64,000 nt of DNA from Balanoglossus misakiensis (GCA_040954595.2 CM082578.2:5146001-5210000), one strand, 5' to 3'. Shown: positions 13,290 through 26,095, counted from the stretch's first letter. The notes: a model not told the origin generated them from the sequence alone. Numbers and translations are program-made.

Positions 13290-13325
13290 AGAGAGGGATA
13301 CGAAACTGTTTTTATGTGGTTATAA
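13020..13325 (+). CDS. Unidentified small open frame in duplication, copy 2 (doubtful)
   Basis: This is the counterpart of the frame at 11620-11907. The shared part runs to the duplication end at about 13289 and a different short C-terminus follows. The frame overlaps, in another phase, a zinc-knuckle-like peptide just downstream. It could be a remnant of a retroelement gag-like gene, which is speculative. Confidence 0.2.
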   Translation: MTPIAMCIPGADMELKTFKSGDFDIGFMQLNETKLNLVSYKVTGIPLMRQVGQTSLYVKNKVEQPSLPLLFFSRTTHSSIPVSFVETSRGREGYETVFMWL

Positions 13326-13350
13326 CTTAGGGCATATAGCAAGATGCTGT
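13308..13350 (+). pseudogene. Degenerate CCHC zinc-knuckle-like peptide, possible retroelement remnant
   Basis: In the frame that is open until 13398 the translation reads LFLCGYNLGHIARCC. This resembles gag or ORF1 zinc knuckles (C-x2-C-x4-H-x4-C, often with GHIARxC), but the first cysteine is replaced by leucine and the spacing to histidine is off by one. No reverse transcriptase or LTR is visible nearby. It sits about 20 bp past the right breakpoint of the tandem duplication. Confidence 0.25.
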
Positions 13351-16300
13351 AACACTTCTCGGGAACCGACTTCAGTTAAATTGAACAAACAGGAATAAGC
13401 TGATGGACACTTGCACCAAATATATCCTAAAACTACATTGTAGTACTTTGGTCTTTAACATGATACACGTGATAGGGACATATTCTTATCCGCCGGGAAC
13501 AAGTGTCCTTCAAGTTTTCTCCATTTCCCGGGACAAAAACATCCCGGATATAAGTAACTATTTCAGGATGGAATACAAGGGATGTATGTTATATTTGGTT
13601 AAAGGATGTTTATCGTGCCGTGTTAACTTTCATGCACTTGATAATATCACGCATACTATATGACCCGTTACGTGATTCCGAGTTTTAAAAAAAAAACTGG
13701 TACACCTTCACTCCAAAAAAGTAATATCACAATGATTTGCACTCGCATAGAAATTACTAGTACTGATGCATGACAATAGTTGTCATGGTTACGACGAAAT
13801 CAGAACAACAGCTGTTATTGAGGTCGTAGGCATATATCTGAGTCAATCACAATGAAAAATATAGGCAATTCAAAAGATTTTTAAATTCGTTTAGTGAAGA
13901 TCCGATTTTTAACAACTTTGACTGCTCTTTTGTTTTCACTGGGTGAACAGGCATGATGTTGCTATGCCAATTTCTGTAGCCCGACACGTTGCAAAGTGGC
14001 AGGTTCCCTAATCGTGATTCTGCTGAAAGGGCCGCAAAAGTTCGTGACTCTCTGGGTTCAACAGTCGTGATCTGCCCGGTGACCCCAATAGACACGACCT
14101 TTTTTTCTATTTGATAGGCGCCTGGTGTGAACAAAAGAACATCGCCAGAAAGAAACATAGCACGGTTGCCATAGTCCCAGGCTCAAATTGACACACGTTG
14201 TCACCATCATCACCATAGTATTATCATCCCCGTTATCATCTTCATCACCGACAACAAAAAAATCAACAGGTATGCACAACTTCCACAAGTCATTGCATTA
14301 TCCGTAAATTTCCAATTTGCTACGTACTGCCATAAGTACAAGGTTGGCGTCCCGCGGTTGGCGTGGCATTGTCAGAATGTCACTAGACTTTCTCATGAAC
14401 ATGTTCTCAAGATTTTGGTTGCCTTTCCGACTTTTTGCCAAATCATCATGACACCGTGGGAGAAATAAGACGACGCATGCTTTCTGTAGGCTGGATATTG
14501 TCATCGATACCCATAATTCACAGTGGTTCGCCGGCTGTGGGCACTGGCCTGTATCTGGGGCATAGGCACTTTTTGCGCAGTTTGAACTTTGGTCGGGTTA
14601 GTGACCGACAGTTGGAACACGATGTGTAGTGTAGGGCCAACCAGTACTAGTTGCATTGAGCTGTTTGCAGTGCGTATAAACTTGACTAAATGCTATAATC
14701 GAACTTTTCGTGGCAGCGAGACACACTGGCGAATTTAACAAAACCTGCATGCTTCGACATATGTACAAATTAAGGGAAAACGCCGGTTTTCCATAGGTTA
14801 CATATGCCGCGCGCTGCACACTGACGGCAGATCAGGTCATAGACCCATACATTGCTCATTTGCATCTGAAAAGTGGTCACCACAGCAACTTTCATTCTGG
14901 CGACCAATAGAACTCTGTGGGAAAGAAGGCGGGCTTCTATTCAAATCAAATACCTGTGCGGACTTTTTCCCATTGTGTAACGTCTCGGGCTATAAATAGA
15001 CCATATATAAGCTCATCGGGAGCTCTAACTCGCAGAAGACGTCAACTGGCACTAGATCAAGCCGGTGACGCAGTTACCTTGTACCCTCAACTTTCTACCT
15101 GCGGCTGACTCACTCTCACGTGACTTGGGTCACCAGGTACGGAACGTAAATAAAAACATAAACACAGTCATAACAAATTCGTCGTTCGGGCAAATTCCCA
15201 GGGACGGGTGGGTGGCGCCCACCGGTACCGTGAGAAAATAGCTGGCCAGCTCGTACAGGTTGGCTCGATCGTGCGTCATGCCGGAGACATGACCGCGTGA
15301 CAGTCACATGACCAAAACACGGTCGGATGATACATTGCAAGTCAGCGCAAACCTTGGAGATAAGCAAGCGGACAAGATATTGAATTTTACGCAATTTCTA
15401 CGCGTAATCAATTATTTTTAAACCACACGCACATTGTAGTGGTTATGATAATAATCCGTAATTATTTCTCACTTTTCCCACACTATATATGCTTTTGTTT
15501 TAGAGGTACATTGGAGGGACTGTGGAAAAGGGCGTCGATAAGCTGGTTCGAGTTTCATATTCCCCATGTGATCTCTAACATTGCAAATCGCGACCTTTCG
15601 CGTTTGCCTTGGTATTAACTGACTGGTTTGATGTGAATACCCTGCATGCCGCAGACATGCGAATTTTATGAATGACGACTTCGATTATTTTTGTTCGGCT
15701 AAATATAATAGCTCTCAGTCCATTTCTGGCTTGGTGGAATTTCACGATAGCGTGCGTGGAATTCCCTGACGCACGAGCATTCCGATCGTCAGATGATCAT
15801 GAATGATGAGAAAATGCGAAAATTATCACGAGTAATTAGATGGGGGCACTGCGCTCTGTCGTCTGGTGGGACCCAGACAACAAGTGGATAGTTTATCTAA
15901 GCTGCTCGCGATGGAACCTAAAAGTAACTGCGGAATATTTTTCGGTGACTCCGTAACACTTTCGTAGTTACTGATGGAAGCACATCATTTTCACGACAAA
16001 AAATTGCAGGCGCACATTGTCGACGGCTGCGTTCATTATAGACCCTACATCAGCATCAGTTTCATAACAACGGTTTGTTTTCGAAACGAGAGTAAAATTT
16101 CTTCGTCTGAGGGGGTAGGCCCCTAAATACATCAAAATAAAGGTGCATAGCAAAATCCCAACAAATTTCCATATGACACAGGGTTTCGCTTCTCACAGTC
16201 GAGGATGGGAATTCGAATTAATCAAACATTCCCACCGATATGATTTGAATAAATCCCCGCCGCTAATGAATTCTTAATAATTCACATCAGGTAATTGAAA

Positions 16301-17488
16301 AGTAGTCCGGGCACTTGGTTTCCATGTGAGAACAGGGAATTTTCTAGTCTAAGCCTGCCCGACCGTAGACGCAATACCTTTTGCTGTCGCTATGGCGATG
16401 TCTCATGTACGTCTGACAGTCACGTGATTGTGTGTTTACGTTCGTCTCGGGGTTGTTTCCAAGTCGCGCAATTGCACAAGCCTTTATTACGTAGTTCTTC
16501 ACAGTGGATTGACGTTTACGGCTACAAAATATTTTTCTTTTACAGTTCCAGAACGTTCCTTTTGGCTACTTAGTATTTCAGACAACAGACGGGTTCGCAA
16601 TTTTTTTTCGGCGCGTATGTCAGGCTTTCCGGTTTTACCAGGATACGGCCGCGGCATTTCTTGTTTTGCTGGGCTATGTTGCCGCATTGCGGAGAATAAT
16701 GGTTTGTGATGCACGCTAGCTATAGTCTGTCCAGACATACACATATCGCATTGTTCGTCATTCTGTATTTTGGTCGTCGCCATAGACCTCTGCCTCACGG
16801 TATGAATACAATGTAATGCGCAGACAGAGATGCTTGGGAAATAAACACTTCCCGGCTTTGTTGTTGTGGGTTACTAAGTGGGCGTGTGTCACTTGCTTCT
16901 CCGTTGTGTCGCACGTAAATTGAAGCTGAACATGGCCATGGTTTTTAGTGAAGCGTGGCGTCATAACCAAAACAATGTCGACATAAGGCTTATAGCACAT
17001 GATACATGTAATTAAAATTTAGAAGTGTCGCATTTATGACGTTGCGCATTGGTATTGTGAAAGGTCAACAGTAGGTAACAATGCATTGTAACACCGCCGC
17101 GTCTAAATACTGCGTCCATCACCAATGCCACCACTGGCACCAATTTCAAATTTTGCCATAATTGTAAACATACCAAGAAGCGCGATAATAGGATAACCTC
17201 TGTTAATTTTTTTTTCAGAAGGAGTTGTTTCAAACGACAAAAACATTCGCCTTTGCTTTAATGTTATCATGTTATTATATTACAAAACACTGAGTGAGAG
17301 TGAGGCCACTCGGACAAAGGGTTGTTGACCGACAGAATCGTGGCCTGGTCTCCATACCAGTGTTTTTTTAGACCAGGCAAACAGAATCGATACTCACACA
17401 CCAACATTAGTACATGTAATTGAAAAGTAGGCGACAGAATATAAGACATTTACGTATATTACACACAAATATATACGCATGTATACAT

Positions 17489-17509
17489 ACACACACACAC
17501 ACACACACA
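17489..17509. repeat. (CA)n microsatellite
   Basis: A run of about ten CA units lies within a longer CA/TA-rich stretch (about 17460-17525). Confidence 0.9.
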
Positions 17510-19594
17510 TACTTACACACACATGTACTGGAGATAGGGAGAGGAACACACAGTTGCCACCCATGCATCTAGCGCGCCACAAAAGGTAAATTTGACTCTG
17601 TTGCCAATGGCCCCCAGATATAAACAGAAAACAACATTACAGCAACAAGCAAGTCTCAAGAATCGACACAGACAAAGGAGCAGCCTCTGTGTTATCATCG
17701 ACAATTCGGTCGAGTATAGATAGATACTGTCATATACGATTCCTCAGATAGAAATATCGTCATGAGAAATAAGAGTTTGTAAATTTTCATAAACAATTGC
17801 TGCGGCAGCAATTTTTGAATTCAAATGAAATGTTGACGTGAAAGCGGGAAATGAACCGCGTAGTCGCTCGATTCCTACGAAGTGTGTTACTGCCCTTAGC
17901 AACCGTGACATCCGTAGCTATGGTAACCAATGTCTTCGGCAGCCATCTTGAACCAGCCTGCATTATTCTTACATATTAGGGACAAAACTTATAAAACGCT
18001 AAGTTTGAGAAATCGGTTACAACAACATGCAAATAGGTTCCCTCGGAGATTGTACTGCAAAGATTATCGATTTGTGCAATCATTTTTTTTAATTCTTTGA
18101 TGACTCATATTGGAAAATAGGCCTATACACTGTTGGCTAATCGCACTTTCTCACTGTCTGGGCTACTACAAAGCTTGCATCATTGGGCAAACCAGGGTTC
18201 TGCTATTACCGATCAATGTTGTACTATATTGCCAAAACCATAAAATATTTATCCTATTTTTCCCAACACTGGGCGATATACATGGATAAGCTATTTCATT
18301 TGGTGTTGCTAATGATTCCCAAAATAGCTCGGTCTGTTTGTCTGTTTCCGTGGCGTTTTCTTCAAGTTGCGCGCCGCCGGCTATAAGCTTTGTGGTATAG
18401 GCTACTTTAGGCTTAAAAGTTTCCAAACACGCTCGTTGACGCAGCAGATTTTAGTCGCTCATTCATTCATTCACAAACGGCTGGTGCAAATCGTGACATG
18501 GCAGTACAAATAGCGGTGGCGTGTTTGTGGCGAGATCTCTCCAAGTCAACCAGTCAACATACAACTACGTCACAGTTGCGTAATGTTATCAGTGACGTAA
18601 ACCACCATGTCCAAATCTACAAACTCACCGTGACAATATATAACACGAGTTTTTTTCTACCTTTGACCCATCGTCACGTTTCTGACATAGTTGATTCACG
18701 ATCACGGTCCCTCCGCAACCGTGCTCCACACCTGTAGTTACCATGGGTGATGTAACCATGGTATTTTGCGTCTATTCATTAATTTCGCCTTACCCAGTCA
18801 CCTTTGTGATACCTTTGTTCGCTCAAAGCTAATTGTCTGTGACTTCACTACTTTACTTTCAAGTCCACTAAAGGCCTACTGACTGTGTGTGGCCATTTAC
18901 ATGGACACCGTGTTACATCTCTAAAGCCAAAAGCAAAGACGTGGTTCTGGTCATGACTTTTTTTCAAAAAATGGGGCGACGATGCGAATTTCGTTTTTTC
19001 TCCTCTTCTTTGTTTTACTTGGGTTAAAAATTTTCAACTTTCCAAGCAGTTTTGCTATATCCCTGTATGAGTTTTAAAGCAGCAATTGGTCATGCGTTTT
19101 AGCAAATTTCGTCTTCACTCACGCCGTGGAAAAAAGGCGGAAAAAGGTCGACGCGGGAACTTCCAAGTGACGCGCGCGCTGACCAGAACCATTTCTTCTT
19201 TTTTTGCCCTAAACTGTTCCGTATATAATTGCCGTAAAAACCCCACATTTCTTTGTGATCGGACTACGGGTACCATACTGGAACTGGCATGGAAAAATCA
19301 AACAAATGTCAAAAGTTATAATTAACTAAAAGCAAACAAATGTTTTGCGGGCCACGGGAGTGGTACAAAAAAGTACGATGTGATGCGATCATAGACAACC
19401 TTCTTTTTATAAAGCGCATTGTTGATCAACCTTAACCACGAAGTTATTTTCACACAACACAAATGCATGTCGTTAAATTGGTGGAACACTTCCGTGTTGA
19501 TGAAAATCTGTGCATTTAAAGGGGGTTTCCCTTCTGTTTATTTCACTCGTTGACGTGACTTCCGTTCAGACTGAACTGACGATGTCCACAACGT

Positions 19595-19669
19595 TCATCA
19601 TCATCATCATCACCACCACCACCACCATCACCATCACCACCACCACGTGACACCACCACCACCACCACC

Positions 19670-19703
<34 letters not shown>
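19595..19703. repeat. Compound trinucleotide repeat (ATC)n(ACC)n...(ACC)n(ATC)n
   Basis: About 109 bp of CAT and CAC triplets, with ATC units at both ends and ACC units in the middle, interrupted once by ACGTGAC near 19645. It is bordered by AACGTT on the left and TCAACGTTGATG on the right. It is not inside a recognised gene. Confidence 0.95.
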
Positions 19704-20999
19704 ACGTTGATGTTGCTGATGCTGGTGCATGGTGACGAACACAAAAGGAGGATTTGACTCAGCGTTTTTGTATAATTAGCCTAATTAATTTACGGGTTCT
19801 AATTAAAATTTTGGATTCAGCTGGAGTGAAATATTTTGAGTCTTTTGTCTTGTTGGAAATCGTGCAGAAACAGAAATTTATTTAATTTGTGTTGTCACGC
19901 AAATCACGGTGGAGGAGCATGTAGACCACCCCAGGTGGACCGTGGCCGCCGGCTGGATACAACTCGTTCAAGGGGACAGTCCCGCGGCTGGCCGCAGGTC
20001 ACTGTAGCTCGGGCTGATCCATAGAAACGGGCAGCGATCATGATTTCTCCGAAGGCAACAAAGAAAGGACATAGTTCGCATACCACGTATGTCATGTCCC
20101 CTATGCACCGACTGCAGTCTGGACGCAATGCAAATTTAAAGTATTTGAACAACCGATTGATATGTAAACACAAGAATGGCCGGACAAAGGTTAGTCGTGA
20201 ATAACGATTGTGCTGGTAGTACAATAGGAGATTTGTGCGGCCACCACCACGCTTGCCACGCCATGTCTGCAACATGCATTGGCACTGCTCAAACATGACA
20301 GTTTGCATGGTTTGACTCTTTCGTGTTCCATAATGTAATTAATTAACCATTGACATCATAATCGCCGGCAAAATTAGGACTTTTGCTTCGATTAGCAGTA
20401 AAATGAAACTATTATATTGACACGTTATTTTTAATTTTCAGCCCGGGCAAATATTCGCTATGAAACATTGTAGTGATTGTTTTAAACTACGATTTTTTTT
20501 AAAGATATTTTAAAAAATCCTTGAGCATTTTTGCGCTTATACGACATGTAAATACTGAACTGAGACAGAAATGCTGAATAATTATTACTTGGCCTCGAAC
20601 CAGACAGCACGTTGTTGTGCATTCTAACCTTTCACTGACATGATCTCCAATCCAAAGTCTAGTACTGTACCACGCGCAATTTATCGCACACTTCACCAAA
20701 ATATAAAATGCGTGATTTAAATTTAACTTGTAATGTGGTTCGGAAAATAAATCATTGAGAAATCCTGTAATATTAAAACGTGTCTTTTACTTGCGAACAT
20801 TTTAATTCACCACACTGAACATTACTATCGTTGGTTAATAAAAGATTGATCGCATCGTGACCTGGTCTACTCAGTCAGCGGCATAGTACTGTTTATGGCC
20901 GAGTGCCAAATGTATTCAAATTAGCTCTCTGTGGTTGCCGCTCTCAGACTACTTCTGGCACCTTTCTATTCAAGAGATTTCGCGGGATTATTTTTACGA

Positions 21000-21592
21000 T
21001 TTTTTCATTGGCTGCAGATTTTATGCAAATCATCACAGAAAATAATTGACAGGACGATATCGCGGGAACTGCACATCTTCTCTCTTATTGGACATATCCA
21101 AGGCGCGGTCCATATGGCTTAATTCTGATTGGCCAATTCAACTCTCAGGAATGTCTGATACACTGTCGAAAGGTCAAAGAGACACACCGTGGCTTGTTAC
21201 CATGCATTCCTCCGCTTAAAAATAGTGCAAACGTCTGAAAACAGATATTTTTTCAGAAAATTGCCCATATGCCTAAAAAGTTTTGCACAGTCAAATGAAA
21301 ATGTATAATTGGTCATATCCTTGAATTTGGGAAAATTTGGTTGTCAGAAAATATAAATGCGTAGGGCTAAATTCACGTGATCTTGGCTCAATGCCAGCAC
21401 ATGTTGCGGACTGATACGCAGCCATGTGAACAGTCCCCGGCACAACAGACGTTACAACAAATCGTAGTAAAATTCATAAACATTAGTACGTTCTGAGAGT
21501 GAACACACCCGAAGCCGAGCAGCGCGAATTTGCTCCCTATTGGGTTTCTACTAGATACTTCCAGATACAGCCAGGTGCAGATACATTATATA
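21000..21592 (+). promoter_or_regulatory. Putative PIM promoter and 5'UTR with CCAAT boxes, TATA box and two uORFs
   Basis: A TATAAAT element lies at 21352-21358, about 240 nt before the PIM start codon. Upstream are several CCAAT-type sites, including the palindrome ATTGGCCAAT at 21128-21137 and ATTGG near 21005 and 21086. An E-box CACGTG lies at about 21374. If transcription starts roughly 30 nt after the TATA box, the 5'UTR would carry two short upstream ORFs: a 7-codon one at 21391-21414 and a minimal ATG-TGA at 21424-21429. The transcription start is inferred, not seen. Confidence 0.45.
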
Positions 21593-24500
21593 ATGATCTT
21601 GTCAAGGAAGATCACCAGTCATTTTCCGCAAATCTGTTCGAACAACACGATGGGTTTACCAAGCGAACGTTCAGGTACGTACAATGCGTAGCCTTTATTC
21701 AAAACGTTGTCATATTCTGCAGTACGAGTTAATGTTTTGGTACCTGCTGTTATAATGTTTCCTGTGTTTCTAACGGATTTTCTTTCCATATTTCCCCACA
21801 GCGAAAGAACGCGAACCATTCGAAAAAACTTACAGTATTGGAAATTTGCTAGGAAGCGGTGGGTTTGGATCGGTATACGCTGGGTCGCGGACCAGAGACA
21901 GTTTGCCGGTAAGTATTGCGTGCCCGGTCTCGTTCCTGCTGTCGTGTTCTCAGTTCCTCGTCTTACATCCTGGTTTCGAATTAAATGTAAACGCGTAATG
22001 CGTACTTTCCAGAGGAAGTCTAACGTGTTTTTTCCGTGTCTTCCTTACAGGTAGCAATAAAGCACGTTTCGAGGGACAAAGTTACAGAGTGGGGCCAGGT
22101 AAGCGGGAATTTCGCTCATTTTCCCCATTTTACACGAAGCCGGCTTTCTGTGTGTACATACACATACGTCAAGCGATCACCCTTTGTTCGCCGGTATGAT
22201 GGCAGTTTGCCAAGTCGCTTGTATTATGATAGAACGCCAGAAGTAAAGCCGGGCTGGCGTTGCCAACAACATACTGGCGTCTGTGGAAATAATTACGCAT
22301 CAATTTTTACATGAGAGATAATTTCTCATGAAAATTCCATGTCCTGCAGACCTTCCACAGTATGTGTTTCATAATTTGCGTAAAAGGGTCCACGGCGTGC
22401 TTGCTTCTATTCCCGCGTTTTGTAATCCTTTGTCACCGATGTAAACATTGACTGTTTCAAAATTAGGCATCGTGTTCGATCGATTAGGCAACGGTCGCCT
22501 TTCACTTGAATTTTGCGCGGTTTCGTGTTTTTATTTGTAAATTGTGCGAACAGCCTGTAGTTTTTCTTGCACTTGTGTGGCTTCAGTTGTAGCCGAATCC
22601 ATTCTTCCGTTCATCTAATACTGCGATCGTGCTTAGAAACTCTGAGATATGCAAAATCAAATACTATTGAGAAATCTCAAGAAATTCTGCTAATTCTGAA
22701 AAAAAAATTCTCTAGTCGATCGTCGCGACGTCATGTCGATGGCATTAAAAACATTCACTTTGTTATTATGTGGAAATGTTTTGCGTAGAGTAGCAGCAAA
22801 AGTACGTGGGCGGATCCGACACTCGGTGCCACGAAGCAAGCATGGGCGTCGAATGTCAACGCCTCTTCGACCGTGGTCACGGGATGTTTTTTATTTTATT
22901 TTTCACATTCAGTGTTTTGATGTTAACAAAGTTCTCCTTTCCTCTTACTCATCCAGATCAACGGCCAGGCAGTTCCACTCGAAATCTGTCTCCTACGCAG
23001 AGTGTGCGGCGTGAAGGGATGTATACGGCTGTTGGATTTCTACGAACAGTCCGACGGCTTTATTATGGTCATGGAAAGACCAGAATCTGTGAAGGACTTG
23101 TTCGATTTTATCACTGAAAATGGTGCTCTCAACGAAGATGTGTGTCGAAACTTTCTCAAACAAATTGTAGAGGCGACCTCACGCTGTCACGATGCTGGAG
23201 TGGTGCACAGAGACCTTAAAGATGAAAACATCCTGGTTGATCTGAAGACCGGTGAATTGAAGCTTATAGATTTTGGGTCAGGAGCTTTCCTCAAAGACAC
23301 AGTCTACACAGATTTTGATGGTAAGTGTTGTGCAACTATCATTTGTTATACCTCAGAGGCTGTTGTTTCTATGTGATAGTTTTGTTCTGATAATGACTTG
23401 CATGGTAGGAAAGTAAGTGTCTACGTGGACGGTCTGTGGTGACAGCAAAGTCTATAAAGTCAGACTTTAAAAAGTAAACCTAAACAATTTCACATTACCC
23501 AAGACCAGACTACACAGAAAATGTCTAAATCCCCTAAAAGGAATACCAATGTCATTTGAGATGTAGGGCAAATTGCAGAACGTGTGGCCTCCGCGAACAA
23601 GACCTTAATCAGTTCTTAAGGCCAGTAGACCAAACACCGGCGTTCTGCTATAGGCAGTGCACCAGGCGTCATAACAAGTTTCAGGGCCAAAAATCAATGT
23701 TGACTTTGTACTAGTAACCTTGGTTAAATCAGATCTGAAGGACATTCCAAAATCTGGAGGAAAAACTTGATCTTCCAATTAAATCACTCGGCTCTGCTTT
23801 ATGGTGTTGCCAAAAAAAATGTTCTTGTGATTTTTGGCTAGGCTCGAATCTTCCATGATAATTGATATGACATTGGTTAGAACCTGTACAGAAGAAAAAA
23901 AATCTGCATTTGTGTCTTTGCACATTTCTGGCAAAGTAGTTTTAAATGGCATTTAATATTTATATACGCTAAGGAGGTACATTTTTTTACCAGCAGAGTG
24001 AGAGATATGTATGATTTGCATAGGAATGCGTTGCCTCCCATTTTGTTGAATTGACCTTTCTTGTAAATACGGCGCATTGATAATAGTGATAAAGCGTACC
24101 AGCCTACGCCCAAGAATTTGTCCCCCCGCCCTCTTGTAAGTTGTAGAAATGGACAGTTTAGATCTTCTGTCAGTCTTGTGCACACTTTCAACAAAGCAGG
24201 GGTCGTTAATGTTTGGATTGTATTGAAGTGCATAGTTTGCCAATTGTCCTAAATCAGCTGAGCGGGCTCTGCCCATGGTGTGACCAGGTCATTAACATAT
24301 CATGTCACTGTGACCGGTCAATGAGACAGGCATTGTTGCGATAAGGTTTATGCAAGTCATAGGGCCATACTGGTTTATGGTGGAGTTGGATGCAAGGGCC
24401 TAAATTACTTTCACGATCTTCTAGTCAAAAAATGACAGCTGCATTGACAAGTGCAACTTTTTTTTTGCATTTCAAAATTACGTTTTAGTTGGCCTTGTAT

Positions 24501-25204
24501 GGACAACCCCCAGTGCATTATGACTTGCATTACTAACTATCTTGGTGGCATTCTTTGCATGCATTAGATACATTCATTGAATACCACAAGCGGTCTAATA
24601 AGAGACCCAGACAGCAGCGTCCGTCTGCAGTCTCAAATGCCATTGTCTCGTAGAATTTCTGTGAATGACCTTTTCCTTCTATGTGTCTGTCTGGTCTACA
24701 GGTACAAGAGTGTACAGTCCTCCAGAGTGGATTAGATTTCACCGATACCACGGGCGCTCAGCGGCCGTGTGGTCTCTTGGAATCCTTCTGTACGACATGG
24801 CGTGCGGGGATATTCCCTTTGAACATGACGACGAGATCTGTCGGGCCGAACTCGGCTTCAGACGCCGACTGTCGTGCGAACTACAGGACTTGATCCGCTG
24901 GATGCTTTCCATTAGACCCTCCAATCGGCCGACGCTCGAACAAATCCTGGAACATCCGTGGATGCAGAAAGGTTTGAGTAGTAAAACCTCGGAGTGCATG
25001 AAGAACTCGCTAGAGCAGCAGGCCGGCGGTCGCGGGAATTTTGAATCGTCCGCCAGCACCTGCAGCAGTGTGAACAGCAGCGAGGAGAACGTCAGTGACA
25101 TTAAAGCTTCCATTAGCGAGGAAAGTGTTGAATCGTCGTCCAGCAGTGACTCTAGTCTAGGAAGCGACAGCAGTCTTCAATCAGACGACTCCGCAGGAAG
25201 ATAA
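21593..25204 (+). CDS. PIM: PIM-family serine/threonine-protein kinase, complete, five coding exons
   Basis: Coding exons are 21593-21674, 21802-21908, 22051-22098, 22957-23320 and 24702-25204; all borders are GT/AG and the intron phases are 1, 0, 0, 1. They sum to 1104 nt, a 367-residue protein (vertebrate PIMs are about 310-330). The start [11 protein letters not shown] closely resembles the PIM1 N-terminus MLLSKINSLAH, which supports this ATG. The kinase domain spans about 36-287: glycine loop [15 protein letters not shown] lysine at K67, helix-C glutamate E88, hinge ERPE (119-122) with the PIM-diagnostic proline P121, catalytic loop HRDLKDEN (D165), DFG aspartate D184, then PPEW and the PIM-typical VCGDIPFEH-like stretch. 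PIM kinases are cytosolic/nuclear, lack a regulatory domain, are constitutively active and promote survival and cap-dependent translation (family knowledge). The tail from about residue 291 is Ser/acidic-rich and longer than in vertebrate PIMs. One-to-one orthology to PIM1, 2 or 3 is not claimed. Confidence 0.96.
23321..24701. other. PIM intron 4, with open minus-strand frames
   Basis: This is the largest PIM intron (1381 bp). On the minus strand, overlapping frames 24276-23953 (107 codons) and 24233-23877 (118 codons) stay open, followed by another at 23923-23729. They are longer than usual for intron sequence and may be a decayed mobile element or chance; no motif was recognised. Confidence 0.5.
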
Positions 25205-26095
25205 TCTGGACTTCAAAAACAATGACATTGTCAGTGAACATTTTAATGACACTGATTTTTTTATTTAAATATCAAGTGACTGATTTTCACTGGTATCTCC
25301 GTTTTGCCTGGAACCAGTGCAATGACACTGCCAGTCCAACAACAACCGCCCTCCCCTTTCTCCCCTCGCACAACTACAAGTTAAATATTCGATGGGACGT
25401 GCAATAGTCGTGTGAAACCTGGCGAACTTCTTGTATCCAAGTCGAATATGTTTCCTTAGCCGGTGTGCCAGTTTGCAGTCTCTCCAAGGTCACTTCAAAA
25501 AGAACCGGTGACCCGACACCTGTGCTAATTGACTGGACATGGCCAAAAAACGACTAGGAATATTTCAATGGACAAAAATCAACTCCATCAAGACACAGTC
25601 TCGTTTAAAAGAGAAGTCGACAGTTTTTGCACTTTCCTTTAAATTATATTTTTAGTACATGTTTGTGTGCTGGGAGGACGATATCTCTTCCATCCAGTTT
25701 TGTTGAGCGACTTTTAATGTGTATATACATATTTATGTGTATTTATTGAGAGATATTTTATGGAGTAAACCATGTTTGAAAACTGGCTGGAGGTAGGACT
25801 TCACTGTAAATATAATTTCCTCCAGTCAAATGAGTAGATGTTAGAAATTGTCTGAGAGAATCAAAATGCAACACCAAAATGCAATTGAATTATTTATTTT
25901 GCCAGTAAAATTGATAATGTACTCCATTCTGTGGAGACCCTAAGTTAAAAAAATGAACCTTGAATTCCCTGGGTTTTGTTTGGAATTTCATTTTGAAATG
26001 CATGAAGTTTTAATATTTGTACATAAGAGTTCCTTGTATTTTTTTATATGAATTCCTGAATGTCATGAATAAAGCTTTTGAGCAAAGTTTTGTAT
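25205..26095 (+). other. PIM 3'UTR with ATTTA elements and AATAAA poly(A) signal
   Basis: The stop codon TAA (25202-25204) is followed by an AT-rich stretch with ATTTA pentamers at 25263, 25731, 25741 and 25892, ending at a canonical AATAAA at 26068-26073 and a T/G-rich downstream element. Vertebrate PIM1 mRNA is known to be unstable through AU-rich elements, so the same control is plausible here. The cleavage site is estimated about 20 nt after the hexamer. Confidence 0.7.

Larger units (their letters stand above)
13400..20999. other. CpG-rich intergenic region, no gene seen
   Basis: There are only short frames without recognisable similarity. TATA-like sequence occurs at about 14990-15008 (TATAAATAG, then ATATATAAG) without an evident following gene. 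The (CA)n and CAT/CAC repeats are listed separately. Confidence 0.6.
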
